Both the position numbers and the translations under genes were made by a program. 64,000 nucleotides of DNA from Sulfitobacter undariae (lineage in GTDB: Bacteria > Pseudomonadota > Alphaproteobacteria > Rhodobacterales > Rhodobacteraceae). Shown in pieces: positions 33,750 through 43,938 of the stretch. Below the pieces are notes generated by a model. The model had not been told where the DNA came from. It made no database searches and saw only the letters and a program-made list of their open reading frames with translations. Position 1 is the stretch's first letter. Each line of letters starts with the position of its first letter. The stretch covers positions 1-64,000 of the forward strand of contig NZ_JACIEI010000010.1 in NCBI RefSeq assembly GCF_014196805.1, written 5' to 3'.

Positions 33750-35249
33750 TTACAGGTCCATCAACAGGCGACGTGGGTCTTCCAGTGCTTCTTTTACACG
33801 TACAAGGAAGGTCACAGCGCCTTTGCCGTCTACGATGCGGTGATCATAAGACAGGGCGAGGTACATCATCGGGCGGATCACAACCTGGCCGTTGATGGCC
33901 ATGGGGCGGTCTTGGATTTTGTGCATGCCGAGGATGCCGGACTGCGGTGGGTTCAGGATCGGCGAAGACATGAGCGAGCCGTAAACACCGCCGTTGGAGA
34001 TGGTGAATGTGCCGCCCTGCATTTCTGCCATGGACAGTTTGCCGTCACGCGCACGCGCGCCTTTTTCACCGATGGCTTTTTCGATGTCGGCAAAGCTCAT
34101 CGCGTCGGCGTCACGGATTACGGGAACAACAAGGCCCGTTGGCGTGCCTGCGGCGATGCCCATGTGGACGAAGTTTTTGTACACAACATCTGTGCCGTCG
34201 ATTTCGGCGTTGACCTCTGGCACTTCGCGCAAGGCATGCACACAGGCCTTGGTAAAGAAGGACATAAAGCCCAGTTTAACGCCGTGTTTTTTCAAGAACA
34301 GGTCTTTGTATTCATTGCGCAGTGCCATCACCTCGGTCATGTCGACCTCGTTATAGGTGGTCAGCATGGCAGCCGTGTTCTGGCTTTCTTTCAGACGACG
34401 GGCGATGGTCTGACGCAGGCGTGTCATCTTTACACGCTCTTCGCGGCTGGCGTCATCTGCACTGACCGGTGCGCGCGGGGCGCTGGCGGCAGGTGCTGGG
34501 GCGGCTGATGCGCCAGACAGTGCCTTTGCAACGTCGTCTTTCATGACGCGGCCATCGCGGCCCGTGCCAGTAACCTGATCACGGTTCAACCCTGCTTCGG
34601 CCATCGCTTTTTTGGCGGAAGGGGCGTCTTCTACGTCTTTGCCACCAGTAGAGGCTGCTGCTGCGGGGGCAGGTGCGGCAGCGGGGGCGGATGCTGCGGC
34701 GCCTTCGCCCGAAGAAATAACGGCCAGTTTGGCAGAGGCGTCCACGGTGGAGCCTTCAGCGGCGGTGATTTCTGTCAAAACGCCTGCGGCGGGGCTTGGC
34801 ACTTCGACGGACACTTTGTCAGTTTCAAGTTCACAGAGCATTTCATCTTGGGCGACGGTATCGCCGACCTTTTTGAACCAAGTGCTGACGGTGGCTTCGG
34901 TCACGGATTCACCCAAAGTAGGGACCATAACGTCAACGGCTTCGCCTGCGGCCTCTGGTTTGGCCTTGGGCGCTTCGGCGGCGTCTTGTGATTTGGGGGC
35001 TGCTGCTTCGCCGCCCTCGGATACCATGGCGAGTAGGGCGTCAACGCCTACGGTTTCGCCTTCGGCTGCAACGATCTCGCTGAGCGTGCCAGCAACGGGG
35101 CTGGGCACTTCGACGGTGACTTTGTCGGTTTCCAGCTCACACAGCATTTCGTCAACGGCGACGGTATCGCCCGGCTTTTTGAACCATGTGGCGACGGTGG
35201 CTTCTGTAACGGATTCGCCCAGAGTTGGGACGCGGACTTCATTGCTCAT
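33750..35249 (-). CDS. sucB: 2-oxoglutarate dehydrogenase E2, dihydrolipoyl succinyltransferase
   Basis: 499 residues with two lipoyl domains: residues about 1-76 and 105-180. Each has the lipoylated lysine in CELETDKV. The peripheral subunit-binding domain contains [16 protein letters not shown], followed by an Ala/Pro linker and the catalytic domain with [15 protein letters not shown]. The usual E2o has one lipoyl domain; two nearly identical ones are seen in Rhodobacteraceae. It transfers succinyl groups to CoA. Start lies 3 bp after the sucA stop. Confidence 0.97.
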   Translation of the reverse strand: MSNEVRVPTLGESVTEATVATWFKKPGDTVAVDEMLCELETDKVTVEVPSPVAGTLSEIVAAEGETVGVDALLAMVSEGGEAAAPKSQDAAEAPKAKPEAAGEAVDVMVPTLGESVTEATVSTWFKKVGDTVAQDEMLCELETDKVSVEVPSPAAGVLTEITAAEGSTVDASAKLAVISSGEGAAASAPAAAPAPAAAASTGGKDVEDAPSAKKAMAEAGLNRDQVTGTGRDGRVMKDDVAKALSGASAAPAPAASAPRAPVSADDASREERVKMTRLRQTIARRLKESQNTAAMLTTYNEVDMTEVMALRNEYKDLFLKKHGVKLGFMSFFTKACVHALREVPEVNAEIDGTDVVYKNFVHMGIAAGTPTGLVVPVIRDADAMSFADIEKAIGEKGARARDGKLSMAEMQGGTFTISNGGVYGSLMSSPILNPPQSGILGMHKIQDRPMAINGQVVIRPMMYLALSYDHRIVDGKGAVTFLVRVKEALEDPRRLLMDL

Positions 35250-35252
35250 GGC

Positions 35253-38210
35253 TCAGGATCCTTTGACTGTTAGCGCATCGTTAATCAGCGCTGCTTGTTG
35301 TGCTTTGTGTTGGGACGCGAGGCCAGTTGCAGGCGATGCTGCGGTGGCGCGTCCGGCGTAATCGGGGCGTTTGTGTTTGGCTTTGATGCGGCCCAAAACC
35401 CATTCGATGTTCGGCTCAATGAAGGTCCAAGCACCTTGGTTTTTGGGTTCTTCCTGACACCAGACCATTTCGGCGTTTGTGAAGCGTTCCAATTCCTTGA
35501 CCGCCGATTGGGCGGGGAAGGGGTAAAACTGCTCAAACCGCAGGATGTAGACATCTTTGATGCCGCGTGCGTCGCGTTCTTCCAGCAGGTCATAGTAGAC
35601 TTTGCCCGAACACATGACGACGCGTTTGATTTTGTCGTCCGCCACCAGTTTGGTGTCTGAATTACCAAGTTCCGCATCATCCCACAACACGCGGTGGAAG
35701 CTGGAGCCTGTCTGGAATTCCTCGGCCTTGCTGACGGCCAGTTTGTGGCGCAGCAAGGATTTGGGGGTCATCAACATCAGCGGTTTGCGGTAGTTGCGGT
35801 GCAACTGGCGGCGCAGGATGTGGAAATAGTTGGCGGGTGTGGTGCAGTTCGCCACGATCCAGTTATCGCCGCCACACATTGTCAGGAAACGTTCCAGACG
35901 TGCAGAGGAGTGCTCTGGCCCTTGGCCTTCATAGCCGTGGGGCATCAGGCAGACGAGGCCGGACATGCGCAACCATTTGCTTTCACCGGAACTGATGAAT
36001 TGGTCAAACATGATCTGTGCGCCGTTGGCGAAGTCGCCAAACTGGGCTTCCCACAGGGTCAGGGCGTTGGGTTCAGCCAGTGAATACCCGTATTCAAAAC
36101 CCAGCACGGCATATTCGGACAACATGGAGTCGATGACTTCATATTCTGCCTGACCCTTGCGGATGTTGTTAAGCGGGTAGTACCGCTCTTCGGTGTCTTG
36201 GTTGATCAGGGCGGAATGGCGTTGGCTGAAGGTGCCGCGCGCACTGTCCTGACCGGACAGGCGTACTTTGTAACCTTCGGTCAACAGTGAACCAAAGGCG
36301 AGTGCCTCGGCGGTGGCCCAGTCGATGCCTTCGCCCGTTTCCATCATCTTGGCTTTGGCTTCCAAGAGGCGGGTGACGGTTTTGTGCAGCGGATAGCCAT
36401 CCGGCGCAGAGGAGAGCGCGGTGCCTACTTCTTGCAGCGTTTCTGGGGCGATGGCGGTTTTGCCGCGCTGGTATTTCTTCTCGGTGGGGCGGCCCATGCT
36501 GGACCATTTGCCATCCAGCCAGTCGGCTTTGTTGGGGCGGTATTCTTTGCCAGCTTCAAACTCGTCATTCAGCTTGGCCTGAAACTGTGCCTTCATATCC
36601 TCGATTTCGCCTTCGGGGATCAGGCCGTCTTTGACCAGACGATCCGTATAAAGCGTCAGCGTGGTTTTTTGCTTTTTGATCTTTTTATACATGACGGGGT
36701 TTGTGAACATGGGTTCATCCCCTTCATTGTGGCCAAAGCGGCGGTAGCAGATCAGATCAATAACCACGTCTTTGTGGAACTTTTGACGGAATTCAGTTGC
36801 CACACGGGCGGCGTGCACAACGGCTTCTGGATCGTCGCCGTTGACGTGGAAAATCGGGGCCTCAACCACCAGCGCGTTATCGGTGGGGTAAGGGGAGGAG
36901 CGTGAGAAATGCGGTGCGGTGGTGAAACCGATTTGGTTGTTCACCACGATATGCATAGTGCCGCCTGTCTTGTGACCGCGCAGGCCAGATAGGGCAAAAC
37001 ATTCTGCCACAACACCTTGGCCCGCGAATGCTGCATCGCCGTGCAGCAAGATGGGCATAACTGCGGTGCGGTCTTTGTCACCCAATTGGTCCTGTTTGGC
37101 GCGGACTTTACCGATGACAACAGGGTTCACCGCCTCGAGGTGTGAGGGGTTTGCTGTCAGTGAGAGGTGGACGGTGTTGCCGTCAAATTCACGGTCACTG
37201 GACGCGCCGAGGTGGTATTTCACATCGCCGGAACCATCGACATCTTCGGGCTTAAAGCTGCCGCCCTGAAATTCGTTAAAGATGGCGCGATAGGGTTTCT
37301 GCATGACGTTGGCCAGAACCGACAAGCGGCCACGGTGCGGCATGCCGATAACGATGTCTTTGACGCCAAGGTTGCCACCGCGTTTGATGATCTGTTCCAT
37401 CGCGGGGATCAGGGATTCACCGCCATCTAGACCGAAACGTTTGGTGCCCATGTATTTGACGTGCAGGAATTTTTCAAAACCTTCGGCCTCTACCAGCTTG
37501 TTCAGGATGGCTTTGCGGCCCTGTTTGGTGAACTGGATTTCCTTGCCATAGCCCTCAATCCGCTCTTTGAGCCACGCGGCCTCTTCGGGGTTGGAGATGT
37601 GCATGTATTGCAGCGCAAAAGTGCCGCAATAGGTGGTTTTCAGAATATCGGTGATCTGGCGCATGGTTGCGATTTGCAGACCCAGCACATTGTCGATGAA
37701 AATCGGACGGTCCATGTCAGCGTCTGTGAAACCGTATGATTTCGGGTCCAGCTCGCTCTGCTTGGTGTTTTCGCGCATGCCCAGCGGATCAAGATCAGCA
37801 GCAAGGTGGCCGCGAATGCGGTAGGCGCGGATGATCATCAGCGCACGGATGCTGTCCAGCACGGCACGTTGGATTTGTGTGTCGGTAATCTCGATGCCTT
37901 TAGCCGCGGCTTTTTCGGCGATCTTGCCGCCTGCGGCTTTGGCTTCAACGGGCCATTCGCCTGTCAGCGCAACAGTCAGGTCGTCCGTTGGCATGGGGGG
38001 CCAATCGGCCCGCGCCCATGAAGGACCAGATGCTTCTGCTTTGACGGAATTTTCATCATCGCCAAGAGCCTTGAAAAATTCTTGCCACGAGGCATCAACC
38101 GCATTCGGGTCGTTGGCATAACGGGCGTACATTTGCTCCAGATACTCGGCATTGTGGCCTTGCATGAAAGAGGATGCGTGGAGTTGGTCGTTTGCTGGCT
38201 GGTCGGTCAT
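35253..38210 (-). CDS. sucA: 2-oxoglutarate dehydrogenase E1
   Basis: 985 residues beginning MTDQPANDQLHASSFMQGHN. The thiamine diphosphate enzyme shows IRAYRIRGHLAADLDPLG, GMPHRGRLSVLANVM, LLHGDAAFAGQGVVAE and the transketolase-like part with MPHGYEGQGPEHSSARLERF. It decarboxylates 2-oxoglutarate in the cytoplasmic TCA complex. It is preceded by two hairpins after sucD and followed closely by sucB. Length is normal. Confidence 0.98.
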   Translation of the reverse strand: MTDQPANDQLHASSFMQGHNAEYLEQMYARYANDPNAVDASWQEFFKALGDDENSVKAEASGPSWARADWPPMPTDDLTVALTGEWPVEAKAAGGKIAEKAAAKGIEITDTQIQRAVLDSIRALMIIRAYRIRGHLAADLDPLGMRENTKQSELDPKSYGFTDADMDRPIFIDNVLGLQIATMRQITDILKTTYCGTFALQYMHISNPEEAAWLKERIEGYGKEIQFTKQGRKAILNKLVEAEGFEKFLHVKYMGTKRFGLDGGESLIPAMEQIIKRGGNLGVKDIVIGMPHRGRLSVLANVMQKPYRAIFNEFQGGSFKPEDVDGSGDVKYHLGASSDREFDGNTVHLSLTANPSHLEAVNPVVIGKVRAKQDQLGDKDRTAVMPILLHGDAAFAGQGVVAECFALSGLRGHKTGGTMHIVVNNQIGFTTAPHFSRSSPYPTDNALVVEAPIFHVNGDDPEAVVHAARVATEFRQKFHKDVVIDLICYRRFGHNEGDEPMFTNPVMYKKIKKQKTTLTLYTDRLVKDGLIPEGEIEDMKAQFQAKLNDEFEAGKEYRPNKADWLDGKWSSMGRPTEKKYQRGKTAIAPETLQEVGTALSSAPDGYPLHKTVTRLLEAKAKMMETGEGIDWATAEALAFGSLLTEGYKVRLSGQDSARGTFSQRHSALINQDTEERYYPLNNIRKGQAEYEVIDSMLSEYAVLGFEYGYSLAEPNALTLWEAQFGDFANGAQIMFDQFISSGESKWLRMSGLVCLMPHGYEGQGPEHSSARLERFLTMCGGDNWIVANCTTPANYFHILRRQLHRNYRKPLMLMTPKSLLRHKLAVSKAEEFQTGSSFHRVLWDDAELGNSDTKLVADDKIKRVVMCSGKVYYDLLEERDARGIKDVYILRFEQFYPFPAQSAVKELERFTNAEMVWCQEEPKNQGAWTFIEPNIEWVLGRIKAKHKRPDYAGRATAASPATGLASQHKAQQAALINDALTVKGS

Positions 38211-38244
38211 GGCGAGGCCTCACTGGAGAACACTTGACTTGTGG

Positions 38245-38297
38245 AACGGCGGCGGATGAACCGCCGCCGTTTAGAAAATGGGCTATTTTAGCCCATT
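38245..38297 (-). terminator. Two tandem hairpins between sucD and sucA
   Basis: Reading leftward after the sucD stop, AATGGGCTA/TAGCCCATT (38277-38297) with a 3-nt loop comes first and is followed by TTTTC. AACGGCGGCGG/CCGCCGCCGTT (38245-38271) follows. Both are perfect stems. They could cause partial termination or protect the sucCD message, uncoupling it from sucAB. Confidence 0.6.
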
Positions 38298-38303
38298 AGA
38301 GAT

Positions 38304-39191
38304 TTAGCCTTTGTTGATGGCTTCTTGCACAGCTTCACCAAGTGTCGCTGGGCTGTCTGCAACAACAATACCCGCTGCCTTCATGGCTTCGATCTTGCTT
38401 TCTGCGTCGCCTTTGCCGCCCGCAACAATCGCGCCTGCGTGGCCCATGCGGCGGCCTGGAGGGGCTGTGCGGCCTGCGATGAAACCAGCGGTTGGTTTCC
38501 AACGGCCTTTTTTCTTTTCATCCGCAAGGAACTGCGCCGCTTCTTCTTCGGCTGTACCACCGATTTCACCGATCATGATGATCGACTGTGTTTCTGGATC
38601 GGCAAGGAACATTTCGAGGATGTCGATGTGCTCGGAACCCTTGATCGGGTCGCCGCCGATGCCCACAGCGGAAGATTGGCCAAGGCCCAGATCCGTTGTC
38701 TGCTTTACCGCTTCGTATGTCAGCGTGCCGGAACGGGACACAACACCACAGGACCCACGTTTGTGGATGTGGCCGGGCATGATGCCGATTTTGCAAGCGT
38801 CTGGTGTGATAACACCGGGGCAGTTTGGCCCGATCAGACGGGATTTGGAGCCGTCCAACGCGCGCTTGACGCGCATCATGTCCAGTACCGGAATGCCTTC
38901 GGTGATACAGATGATCAGTTCCATTTCGGCGTCAATCGCCTCAAGGATCGAGTCTGCCGCGAAGGGGGGCGGTACGTAGATGACGGAAGCATTTGCTTCG
39001 GTCACGTGACGTGCTTCGTGTACCGAGTTGAAAACTGGCAGGTTCAAATGTGACTGGCCGCCTTTGCCGGGTGTGACGCCGCCAACCATTTTCGTGCCGT
39101 AAGCAATTGCTTGCTCGGTGTGGAATGTACCCTGCGAGCCGGTGAGGCCCTGACAGATAACTTTTGTGTTTTCGTTTACGAGGACTGCCAT
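38304..39191 (-). CDS. sucD: Succinate-CoA ligase alpha subunit
   Basis: 295 residues. CoA-binding [35 protein letters not shown] and the phospho-histidine region [18 protein letters not shown] are all visible. With SucC it makes ATP (or GTP) from succinyl-CoA. It lies 145 bp after sucC, a gap that contains a hairpin. Sequence and length are typical. Confidence 0.98.
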   Translation of the reverse strand: MAVLVNENTKVICQGLTGSQGTFHTEQAIAYGTKMVGGVTPGKGGQSHLNLPVFNSVHEARHVTEANASVIYVPPPFAADSILEAIDAEMELIICITEGIPVLDMMRVKRALDGSKSRLIGPNCPGVITPDACKIGIMPGHIHKRGSCGVVSRSGTLTYEAVKQTTDLGLGQSSAVGIGGDPIKGSEHIDILEMFLADPETQSIIMIGEIGGTAEEEAAQFLADEKKKGRWKPTAGFIAGRTAPPGRRMGHAGAIVAGGKGDAESKIEAMKAAGIVVADSPATLGEAVQEAINKG

Positions 39192-39285
39192 TTCAGTCGC
39201 CCTTTCTATTGTCTTTGCCGATGTCTGCTCAACTCACTTTGCATATCGCTGCGGTGGTCGGGCGTCGTGGCGTATTTAAAATAGG

Positions 39286-39313
39286 CGTTGCGGTAGGGTT
39301 TTGTACCGCAACG
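39286..39313 (-). repeat. 10-bp perfect hairpin in the sucC-sucD gap
   Basis: CGTTGCGGTA (39286-39295) and TACCGCAACG (39304-39313) pair with an 8-nt loop, between the sucC stop and the sucD start. No long T-run follows. It may be an RNA-processing or stability element, or an attenuator. Confidence 0.55.
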
Positions 39314-39336
39314 CGGATATCTTTTATTGGGGCGAC

Positions 39337-40530
39337 TTAACCTTTTACGGCTTTCACGATCTTCTGTGCGCCGTCTTTCAGGTCATCAGCGGCGATAACA
39401 TCAAGGCCGGAGTTGTTGATGATGGCTTTGCCTTCGTCAACATTTGTACCTTCAAGACGCACAACCAGTGGCACTTTCAGACCGACTTCTTTCACCGCGG
39501 CAACAACGCCCTCGGCGATGACGTCACAGCGCATGATGCCACCAAAGATGTTGACCAAGATGCCTTTGACCTGTGGGTCAGACGTGATGATTTTGAATGC
39601 TTCTGTTACTTTCTCTTTGGTCGCACCGCCACCAACGTCGAGGAAGTTTGCAGGTTCTGCACCGTAGAGTTTGATGATGTCCATTGTGGCCATCGCAAGG
39701 CCCGCACCGTTCACCATGCAACCGATTTCACCGTCCAGCGCGATGTAGTTGAGGTCGTATTTGGATGCTTCAAGCTCTTTCGCGTCTTCTTCTGTCTCGT
39801 CGCGCAGCTCGGCGACTTCGGCTTGGCGGTACATGGCGTTGCCGTCGAAGGAAACTTTGGCGTCGAGAACTTTCAAATCACCGCTGTCGGTAACGATCAG
39901 TGGGTTGATTTCCAGCATTTCCATGTCGCGCTCGATGAATGCTTTGTAGAGCAGACCCATCAGGTTAACGCACTGTTTAACTGCTTTGCCTTCCAGACCC
40001 AGCGCGAATGCGACGCGGCGGCCGTGGAATGCTTGGAAGCCAGTTGCAGGATCAACGGAGAAGTTGATGATTTTTTCTGGTGTGCTTTCGGCGACTTCTT
40101 CGATGTCCATGCCGCCTTCGGTGGAGCAGACAAAGCCAACGCGCGATGTTTCGCGGTCAACCAGCAGGGCAAGGTACAATTCGGTTTCGATGCCGGAACC
40201 GTCTTCGATGTAGACGCGGTTCACTTGCTTGCCAGCGGGGCCAGTCTGATGTGTGACCAATGTGCGGCCCAGCATCTTTTTGGCTTCTTCTGCTGCTTCT
40301 TCAACGGATTTGGTCAGGCGAACGCCGCCAGCCTCGCCTGCGTCGGCTTCTTTGAATTTACCTTTGCCACGGCCACCTGCGTGGATTTGTGCTTTGACAA
40401 CCCACAGCGGGCCATCAAGTTCGGCTGCTGCGTTTTTGGCGTCTTCGGCTTTCAGCACGATGCGCCCGTCGGATACTGGTGCGCCATAGCTGCGCAGAAG
40501 GGCTTTGGCCTGGTATTCATGGATGTTCAT
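39337..40530 (-). CDS. sucC: Succinate-CoA ligase beta subunit
   Basis: 397 residues beginning [19 protein letters not shown]. The ATP-grasp domain is seen in [19 protein letters not shown] and [20 protein letters not shown], and the ligase domain in [17 protein letters not shown]. First gene of the suc operon. A pair of TGTGATCACA palindromes lies 108-144 bp upstream of its start. Confidence 0.98.
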   Translation of the reverse strand: MNIHEYQAKALLRSYGAPVSDGRIVLKAEDAKNAAAELDGPLWVVKAQIHAGGRGKGKFKEADAGEAGGVRLTKSVEEAAEEAKKMLGRTLVTHQTGPAGKQVNRVYIEDGSGIETELYLALLVDRETSRVGFVCSTEGGMDIEEVAESTPEKIINFSVDPATGFQAFHGRRVAFALGLEGKAVKQCVNLMGLLYKAFIERDMEMLEINPLIVTDSGDLKVLDAKVSFDGNAMYRQAEVAELRDETEEDAKELEASKYDLNYIALDGEIGCMVNGAGLAMATMDIIKLYGAEPANFLDVGGGATKEKVTEAFKIITSDPQVKGILVNIFGGIMRCDVIAEGVVAAVKEVGLKVPLVVRLEGTNVDEGKAIINNSGLDVIAADDLKDGAQKIVKAVKG

Positions 40531-40637
40531 ATTGAGACGGTCCCGTTTGGTTTAGTTGATGCGTAATATACGCGCGAAATCTAATTTTTCCTGAATACCT
40601 TTTCGCAATGCGTTGGATTTGGCTAGTAGAAAATGAC

Positions 40638-40674
40638 ATTTGTGATCACACGGCAAAACCCTGTGATCACAAAT
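40638..40674. promoter_or_regulatory. Paired TGTGATCACA operator upstream of sucC
   Basis: TGTGATCACA occurs at 40641-40650 and 40662-40671, centres 21 bp apart. The pair is embedded in a larger inverted repeat, ATTTGTGATCACA and TGTGATCACAAAT (40638-40650, 40662-40674). The same paired 10-mer lies upstream of sdhC (46717-46746). The spacing of two helical turns suggests cooperative binding by a dimeric regulator. The regulator is not identified; GntR- or CRP-like palindromes look similar. Confidence 0.75.
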
Positions 40675-40811
40675 CTGGTGATATTCTACGAATCGGCGGT
40701 GCGTTGCGGGGAATGGGGCATAAATCAGCAATTTATTGCTTAGATTATGTCTAAAACTATTGGTTCGTTAGGTTTCGACCTGAGCGTTGAGCCGCGCAGG
40801 GAAGGGAAAGT

Positions 40812-40849
40812 TCCCCGCCTTTTGGATCCGAATGTACCAAAGGCGGGGA
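40812..40849 (-). terminator. Hairpin after mch
   Basis: CCCCGCCTTT(T)GG (40813-40825) and CCAAAGGCGGGG (40837-40848) pair with one bulged T, just beyond the mch stop at 40859. No T-run follows on the minus strand, so strength is uncertain. Confidence 0.6.
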
Positions 40850-40858
40850 GGATTCGGT

Positions 40859-41893
40859 TTAGAGCGGCATCAGCGCCCAGTAGTCGAGATCAAGCAGGAC
40901 CGAGGGCAGATACTTGCCGTCTTCGCCGCGCAGATCGAAGGGGGCGCCGCCTTTGGTCGCAACCAAACGCAGGCGGATCGCGCCGACGCCGGGGGCGGAT
41001 GTTTCGGCTTTGTCGAGCACTTCGGACCATGCGCGCACGGTGTCGCCTGACAGACAGGGATTCGCATGCGCGCCACCGTTGAGGCCGACCATCATTTGCG
41101 CATTCGCCAAGCCGTTGAACGACAGGGCGCGTGCCATCGAGATCACATGACCGCCATAGATCAGGCGGGTGCCGTCGGGGCGGGCCGAGGTATCGAAATG
41201 CACTTTTGCGGTGTTTTGCCACAGGCGGGTGGCCATCATGTGTTCGGCTTCTTCAATCGTCACGCCGTCGACGTGATCAATCTTTTCGCCCACTTCATAA
41301 TCGCCCCAGCGGTGTGGTTCGCCCGCCAGATCAAAGTTGTAGTTGGAGAAATCCAGACCCTCGGGAATGACCAGATCGGCGGCTGCAATCGCATTGGGCA
41401 GATCAGGCACAACTGTTTCTGGTGCGGCTGCATTGACATCACGTTTGCGCACCATGACCCAGCGGACATATTCCATGACGGCTTCGTCGTGCTGGTTCAG
41501 GCCCGTTGTGCGCACATAAACGACACCGGTTTTCCCGTTTGAATTCTGCTTGAGGCCGATCACTTCGGATTGGCTGCGCAGCGTGTCACCGGGCCAGACG
41601 GGCAGCAACCAGCGGCCTTGGGCATAGCCCAGATTGGCGACTGCGTTCAGCGACACATCCGGCACGGATTTCCCGAACACCACATGAAAGGCGATCATAT
41701 CGTCCAGCGGGCTGAAGGGCAGGCCGCAATCTTGGGCGAATTGATCGGAGGAGTAGAGCGCGTGGCGCGCAGGGTAGAGCGCATGATAGAGGGCGCGCTC
41801 GCCCATTTTCACGGTACGCGGTACGGCGTGGGTCAGGATTTGGCCAACACTGTAATCCTCAAAGAAATTGCCCGAATTGGTTTTGGTCGCCAT
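40859..41893 (-). CDS. mch: Mesaconyl-CoA hydratase ((2R,3S)-beta-methylmalyl-CoA dehydratase)
   Basis: ATG 41893 begins MATKTNSGNFFEDYSVGQIL, 2 bp after the DUF1737 stop; 344 residues. It carries two MaoC-like hot-dog halves: one with ALYSSDQFAQDCGLPFSPLD, the other with NTAKVHFD and GRLIYGGHVISMARALSF-type hydratase sequence (RLIYGGHVISMARAL). The length and both halves match Rhodobacter Mch of the ethylmalonyl-CoA pathway. It interconverts mesaconyl-CoA and beta-methylmalyl-CoA. It is the last gene of an operon that starts with mcl2. Confidence 0.92.
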   Translation of the reverse strand: MATKTNSGNFFEDYSVGQILTHAVPRTVKMGERALYHALYPARHALYSSDQFAQDCGLPFSPLDDMIAFHVVFGKSVPDVSLNAVANLGYAQGRWLLPVWPGDTLRSQSEVIGLKQNSNGKTGVVYVRTTGLNQHDEAVMEYVRWVMVRKRDVNAAAPETVVPDLPNAIAAADLVIPEGLDFSNYNFDLAGEPHRWGDYEVGEKIDHVDGVTIEEAEHMMATRLWQNTAKVHFDTSARPDGTRLIYGGHVISMARALSFNGLANAQMMVGLNGGAHANPCLSGDTVRAWSEVLDKAETSAPGVGAIRLRLVATKGGAPFDLRGEDGKYLPSVLLDLDYWALMPL

Positions 41894-41895
41894 GT

Positions 41896-42099
41896 TTAAT
41901 GTGCCCCCAATTTTGTGTCTGGTGTGTAGGTGCCTTCGACTTCTTTCACCACGGATTGACCGCAGCGCATGACGCCAGCTGCATGGTCCCATGTTTGGGT
42001 GGGCGTACCGTAAAGCTCCCACCCTTTGTTCAGGGCGTCGGTGACTTTGTGACAGAAGGCTGAGGTGTCTTCCTCGGATAGGAAACGGTAAAGTTTCAT
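41896..42099 (-). CDS. DUF1737 small protein
   Basis: 67 residues beginning MKLYRFLSEEDTSAFCHKV, with KGWELYGTPTQTWD and GQSVVKEVEGTY. The pattern fits DUF1737, a small soluble family of unknown function. It lies between nnrU and mch on the same strand with short gaps. Confidence 0.85.
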   Translation of the reverse strand: MKLYRFLSEEDTSAFCHKVTDALNKGWELYGTPTQTWDHAAGVMRCGQSVVKEVEGTYTPDTKLGAH

Positions 42100-42114
42100 G
42101 GCTGGTCCTTTGGT

Positions 42115-42669
42115 TCAGGAGAAGGGATTGACGCCAAGCGCGATGTGGATGCCGGCGATTGCGGCAAACATCACAAGCGAGATAACAATGAGGCGGATAT
42201 AGGTGGGGCGGCCAGCGGGGGCAGGGGGTGTCCATGCTGGTTCGGATTTATTGATCAGGATGACCGAACCAACGGCCCAAGCCAGAATGCCACCGAACAG
42301 AATGATCGAGGCGAGATCACCGTTGACCAATAGGTGCGCGGCGGCCCAGATTTTGACTGCGGTGAGTTGTGGGTGACGTAATTTATAGGCGGGCCATGCT
42401 TTTGCGCCCTTGGCTGCGCTGGAGCCGTAAACCCAAAGCGCAAAGAGCATCGCAAGATTGTTGATGCCCTTTAAGAAGGCAGGCGGGTACCAGACGTTGA
42501 TAAAGTCCGCTGTGCGGTACCCGATGATTATCAGGATCAGTGACGCGACAATGGCAAGAGCGATGAGGCCCTTGCCTTTGTCACCCAATGCCGCGCGTTG
42601 GGCGGGCATCAGGCGTTTGAAATAATGGGCGGCGGTCCAAAGGATCAGGCCGATAATCAATAGGGTCAT
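42115..42669 (-). CDS. NnrU family membrane protein
   Basis: 184 residues with about five hydrophobic segments, starting MTLLIIGLILWTAAHYFKRL. NnrU signatures are the early His in WTAAHYFKR and the HPQLTAVKIWAAAHLLVNGD block. NnrU was named for a link with nitric oxide reduction genes; here no denitrification gene is nearby, and the protein may have a more general role. It starts 3 bp before the mcl2 stop region and appears co-transcribed. Confidence 0.85.
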   Translation of the reverse strand: MTLLIIGLILWTAAHYFKRLMPAQRAALGDKGKGLIALAIVASLILIIIGYRTADFINVWYPPAFLKGINNLAMLFALWVYGSSAAKGAKAWPAYKLRHPQLTAVKIWAAAHLLVNGDLASIILFGGILAWAVGSVILINKSEPAWTPPAPAGRPTYIRLIVISLVMFAAIAGIHIALGVNPFS

Positions 42670-42672
42670 GGG

Positions 42673-43530
42673 TTACTCCGTGGCGAGTGCTGCGATAGCC
42701 TCCAGCTTTGCCAGTGTTTCACGTGCCGTGGCAACATGTAGATTTTCCACGATCTTGCCATCGACCACCGCAACGCCTTGGCCTGTGGCTTCACACTCCT
42801 CAAACGCGGCGATCTGACGCTGGGCCAATTCGACCTCGGCCTCGGACGGGGTGAAGGCGGTATTGGCCCCTTCAAGCTGTGCAGGGTGGATCAGGGTTTT
42901 GCCGTCAAAGCCCATGTCACGGCCTTGGTCGCATTCTAGCTTCAAGCCTTCGTCATCTTTATAGGCGTTATAAACCCCGTCGATCAGGGCGATGCCGTAG
43001 GCCTTGCCTGCCAGCACGCACAGCCCCAAGCCCGCCATCATCGGCAGGCGGTCGGCGCGGAAGCGGGTTTGCAAATCTTTGGCCAGATCATTGGTGCCCA
43101 TAACCATGCCTTGCAGTTTAGGATGCGCGGCGATGGCGGCGGCGTTCAACATACCCAGCGGCGTTTCCATCATGGCCCAAAGCGGCACATCCCCTGTGAT
43201 CGCGGCCAATGCATCCAGATCCGCAGGTGTGTTTACCTTGGGCAGTAGAATTGCATCGGCACCCATGGCAGCGGCGGCTTTTGCATCGTCAGCGCCCCAT
43301 TCTGTGTCCAGCCCGTTGATCCGAATGATTTTCATCCGTGCGCCGTAACCGCCTGTTTCCAGTGCTTCGGCCAAGGTTGCGCGCGCGGCTACTTTTTCTT
43401 CGGGAATCACCGCATCTTCGAGATCAAAGATGATGGCATCGGCAGGCAGGCCGCGGGCTTTGTCCAAGGCACGCGGTTTGGAGCCGGGGATATAGAGGAC
43501 TGAGCGTAGCGGTCGGGCGATGGAGGGCAT
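42673..43530 (-). CDS. mcl2: (3S)-malyl-CoA thioesterase (Mcl2), CitE-like
   Basis: ATG 43530 (MPSIARPLRSVLYIPGSKPR) follows GGAG; 285 residues. The CitE/HpcH barrel shows ADAIIFDLEDAVIPEEKVAA, PLWAMMETPLGMLNA and MVMGTNDLAKDLQTRFR. The C-terminal GFDGKTLIHPAQLEGAN and VVDGKIVENLHVATAR resemble Rhodobacter Mcl2 strongly, not the malyl-CoA lyase Mcl1. It hydrolyses (S)-malyl-CoA to malate, the final step of the ethylmalonyl-CoA pathway. The linkage with mch supports this. Confidence 0.88.
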   Translation of the reverse strand: MPSIARPLRSVLYIPGSKPRALDKARGLPADAIIFDLEDAVIPEEKVAARATLAEALETGGYGARMKIIRINGLDTEWGADDAKAAAAMGADAILLPKVNTPADLDALAAITGDVPLWAMMETPLGMLNAAAIAAHPKLQGMVMGTNDLAKDLQTRFRADRLPMMAGLGLCVLAGKAYGIALIDGVYNAYKDDEGLKLECDQGRDMGFDGKTLIHPAQLEGANTAFTPSEAEVELAQRQIAAFEECEATGQGVAVVDGKIVENLHVATARETLAKLEAIAALATE

Positions 43531-43741
43531 AGGGGGCTCCTGATTTGATTGGCTGCGAAATAATGTTGCGCACAAAGGGGCATTTTCACAGGTAAAGTTC
43601 AAGGTCAAACGCGCCGCGGCGCAGCAAAAATCAAATTGTCTCTAAGAGTGTGGTGCCGCGTTAACGGGTTTTCAGGTCTTTTGTACGAGGTTGCAGGCAT
43701 TGGGCCAAAGCAAATCTGGCAGATCATTGGAGGATTATATC

Positions 43742-43873
43742 GTGACGCGGACAGAGAAATTTATACGCTTTGCTATCCTCACGCTAGCCGCCGCGCTATT
43801 CATAGCGGCGACAAAGCAAGTTGACGCGCAAGCACAGCCCTTGTGGGGTGTTGGTTTTGTTGGAGGGCTATAG
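43742..43873 (+). CDS. Small membrane/exported protein with GTG start (43 aa)
   Basis: GGAGG at 43729-43733 precedes GTG 43742 by 8 bp, a strong signal for a non-ATG start. The product begins VTRTEKFIRFAILTLAAALF and continues to VDAQAQPLWGVGFVGGL. One hydrophobic segment covers about residues 8-24, with a possible signal cleavage after VDAQA. No family is recognised. It stands alone between mcl2 and the TSUP gene. Confidence 0.6.
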   Translation: MTRTEKFIRFAILTLAAALFIAATKQVDAQAQPLWGVGFVGGL

Positions 43874-43938
43874 TGCAATGTTGCGATTAAGTGGCCAGCC
43901 TTCAAAACGCCTGTGGTGCCGTTAAGTATCCCAAGAGG

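Noticed and set aside
39301-40566. Long plus-strand frame (421 codons) opposite sucC
   Set aside because: It mirrors the codon bias of sucC, is rich in Phe, Cys and His, and resembles no family. sucC itself is unmistakable.
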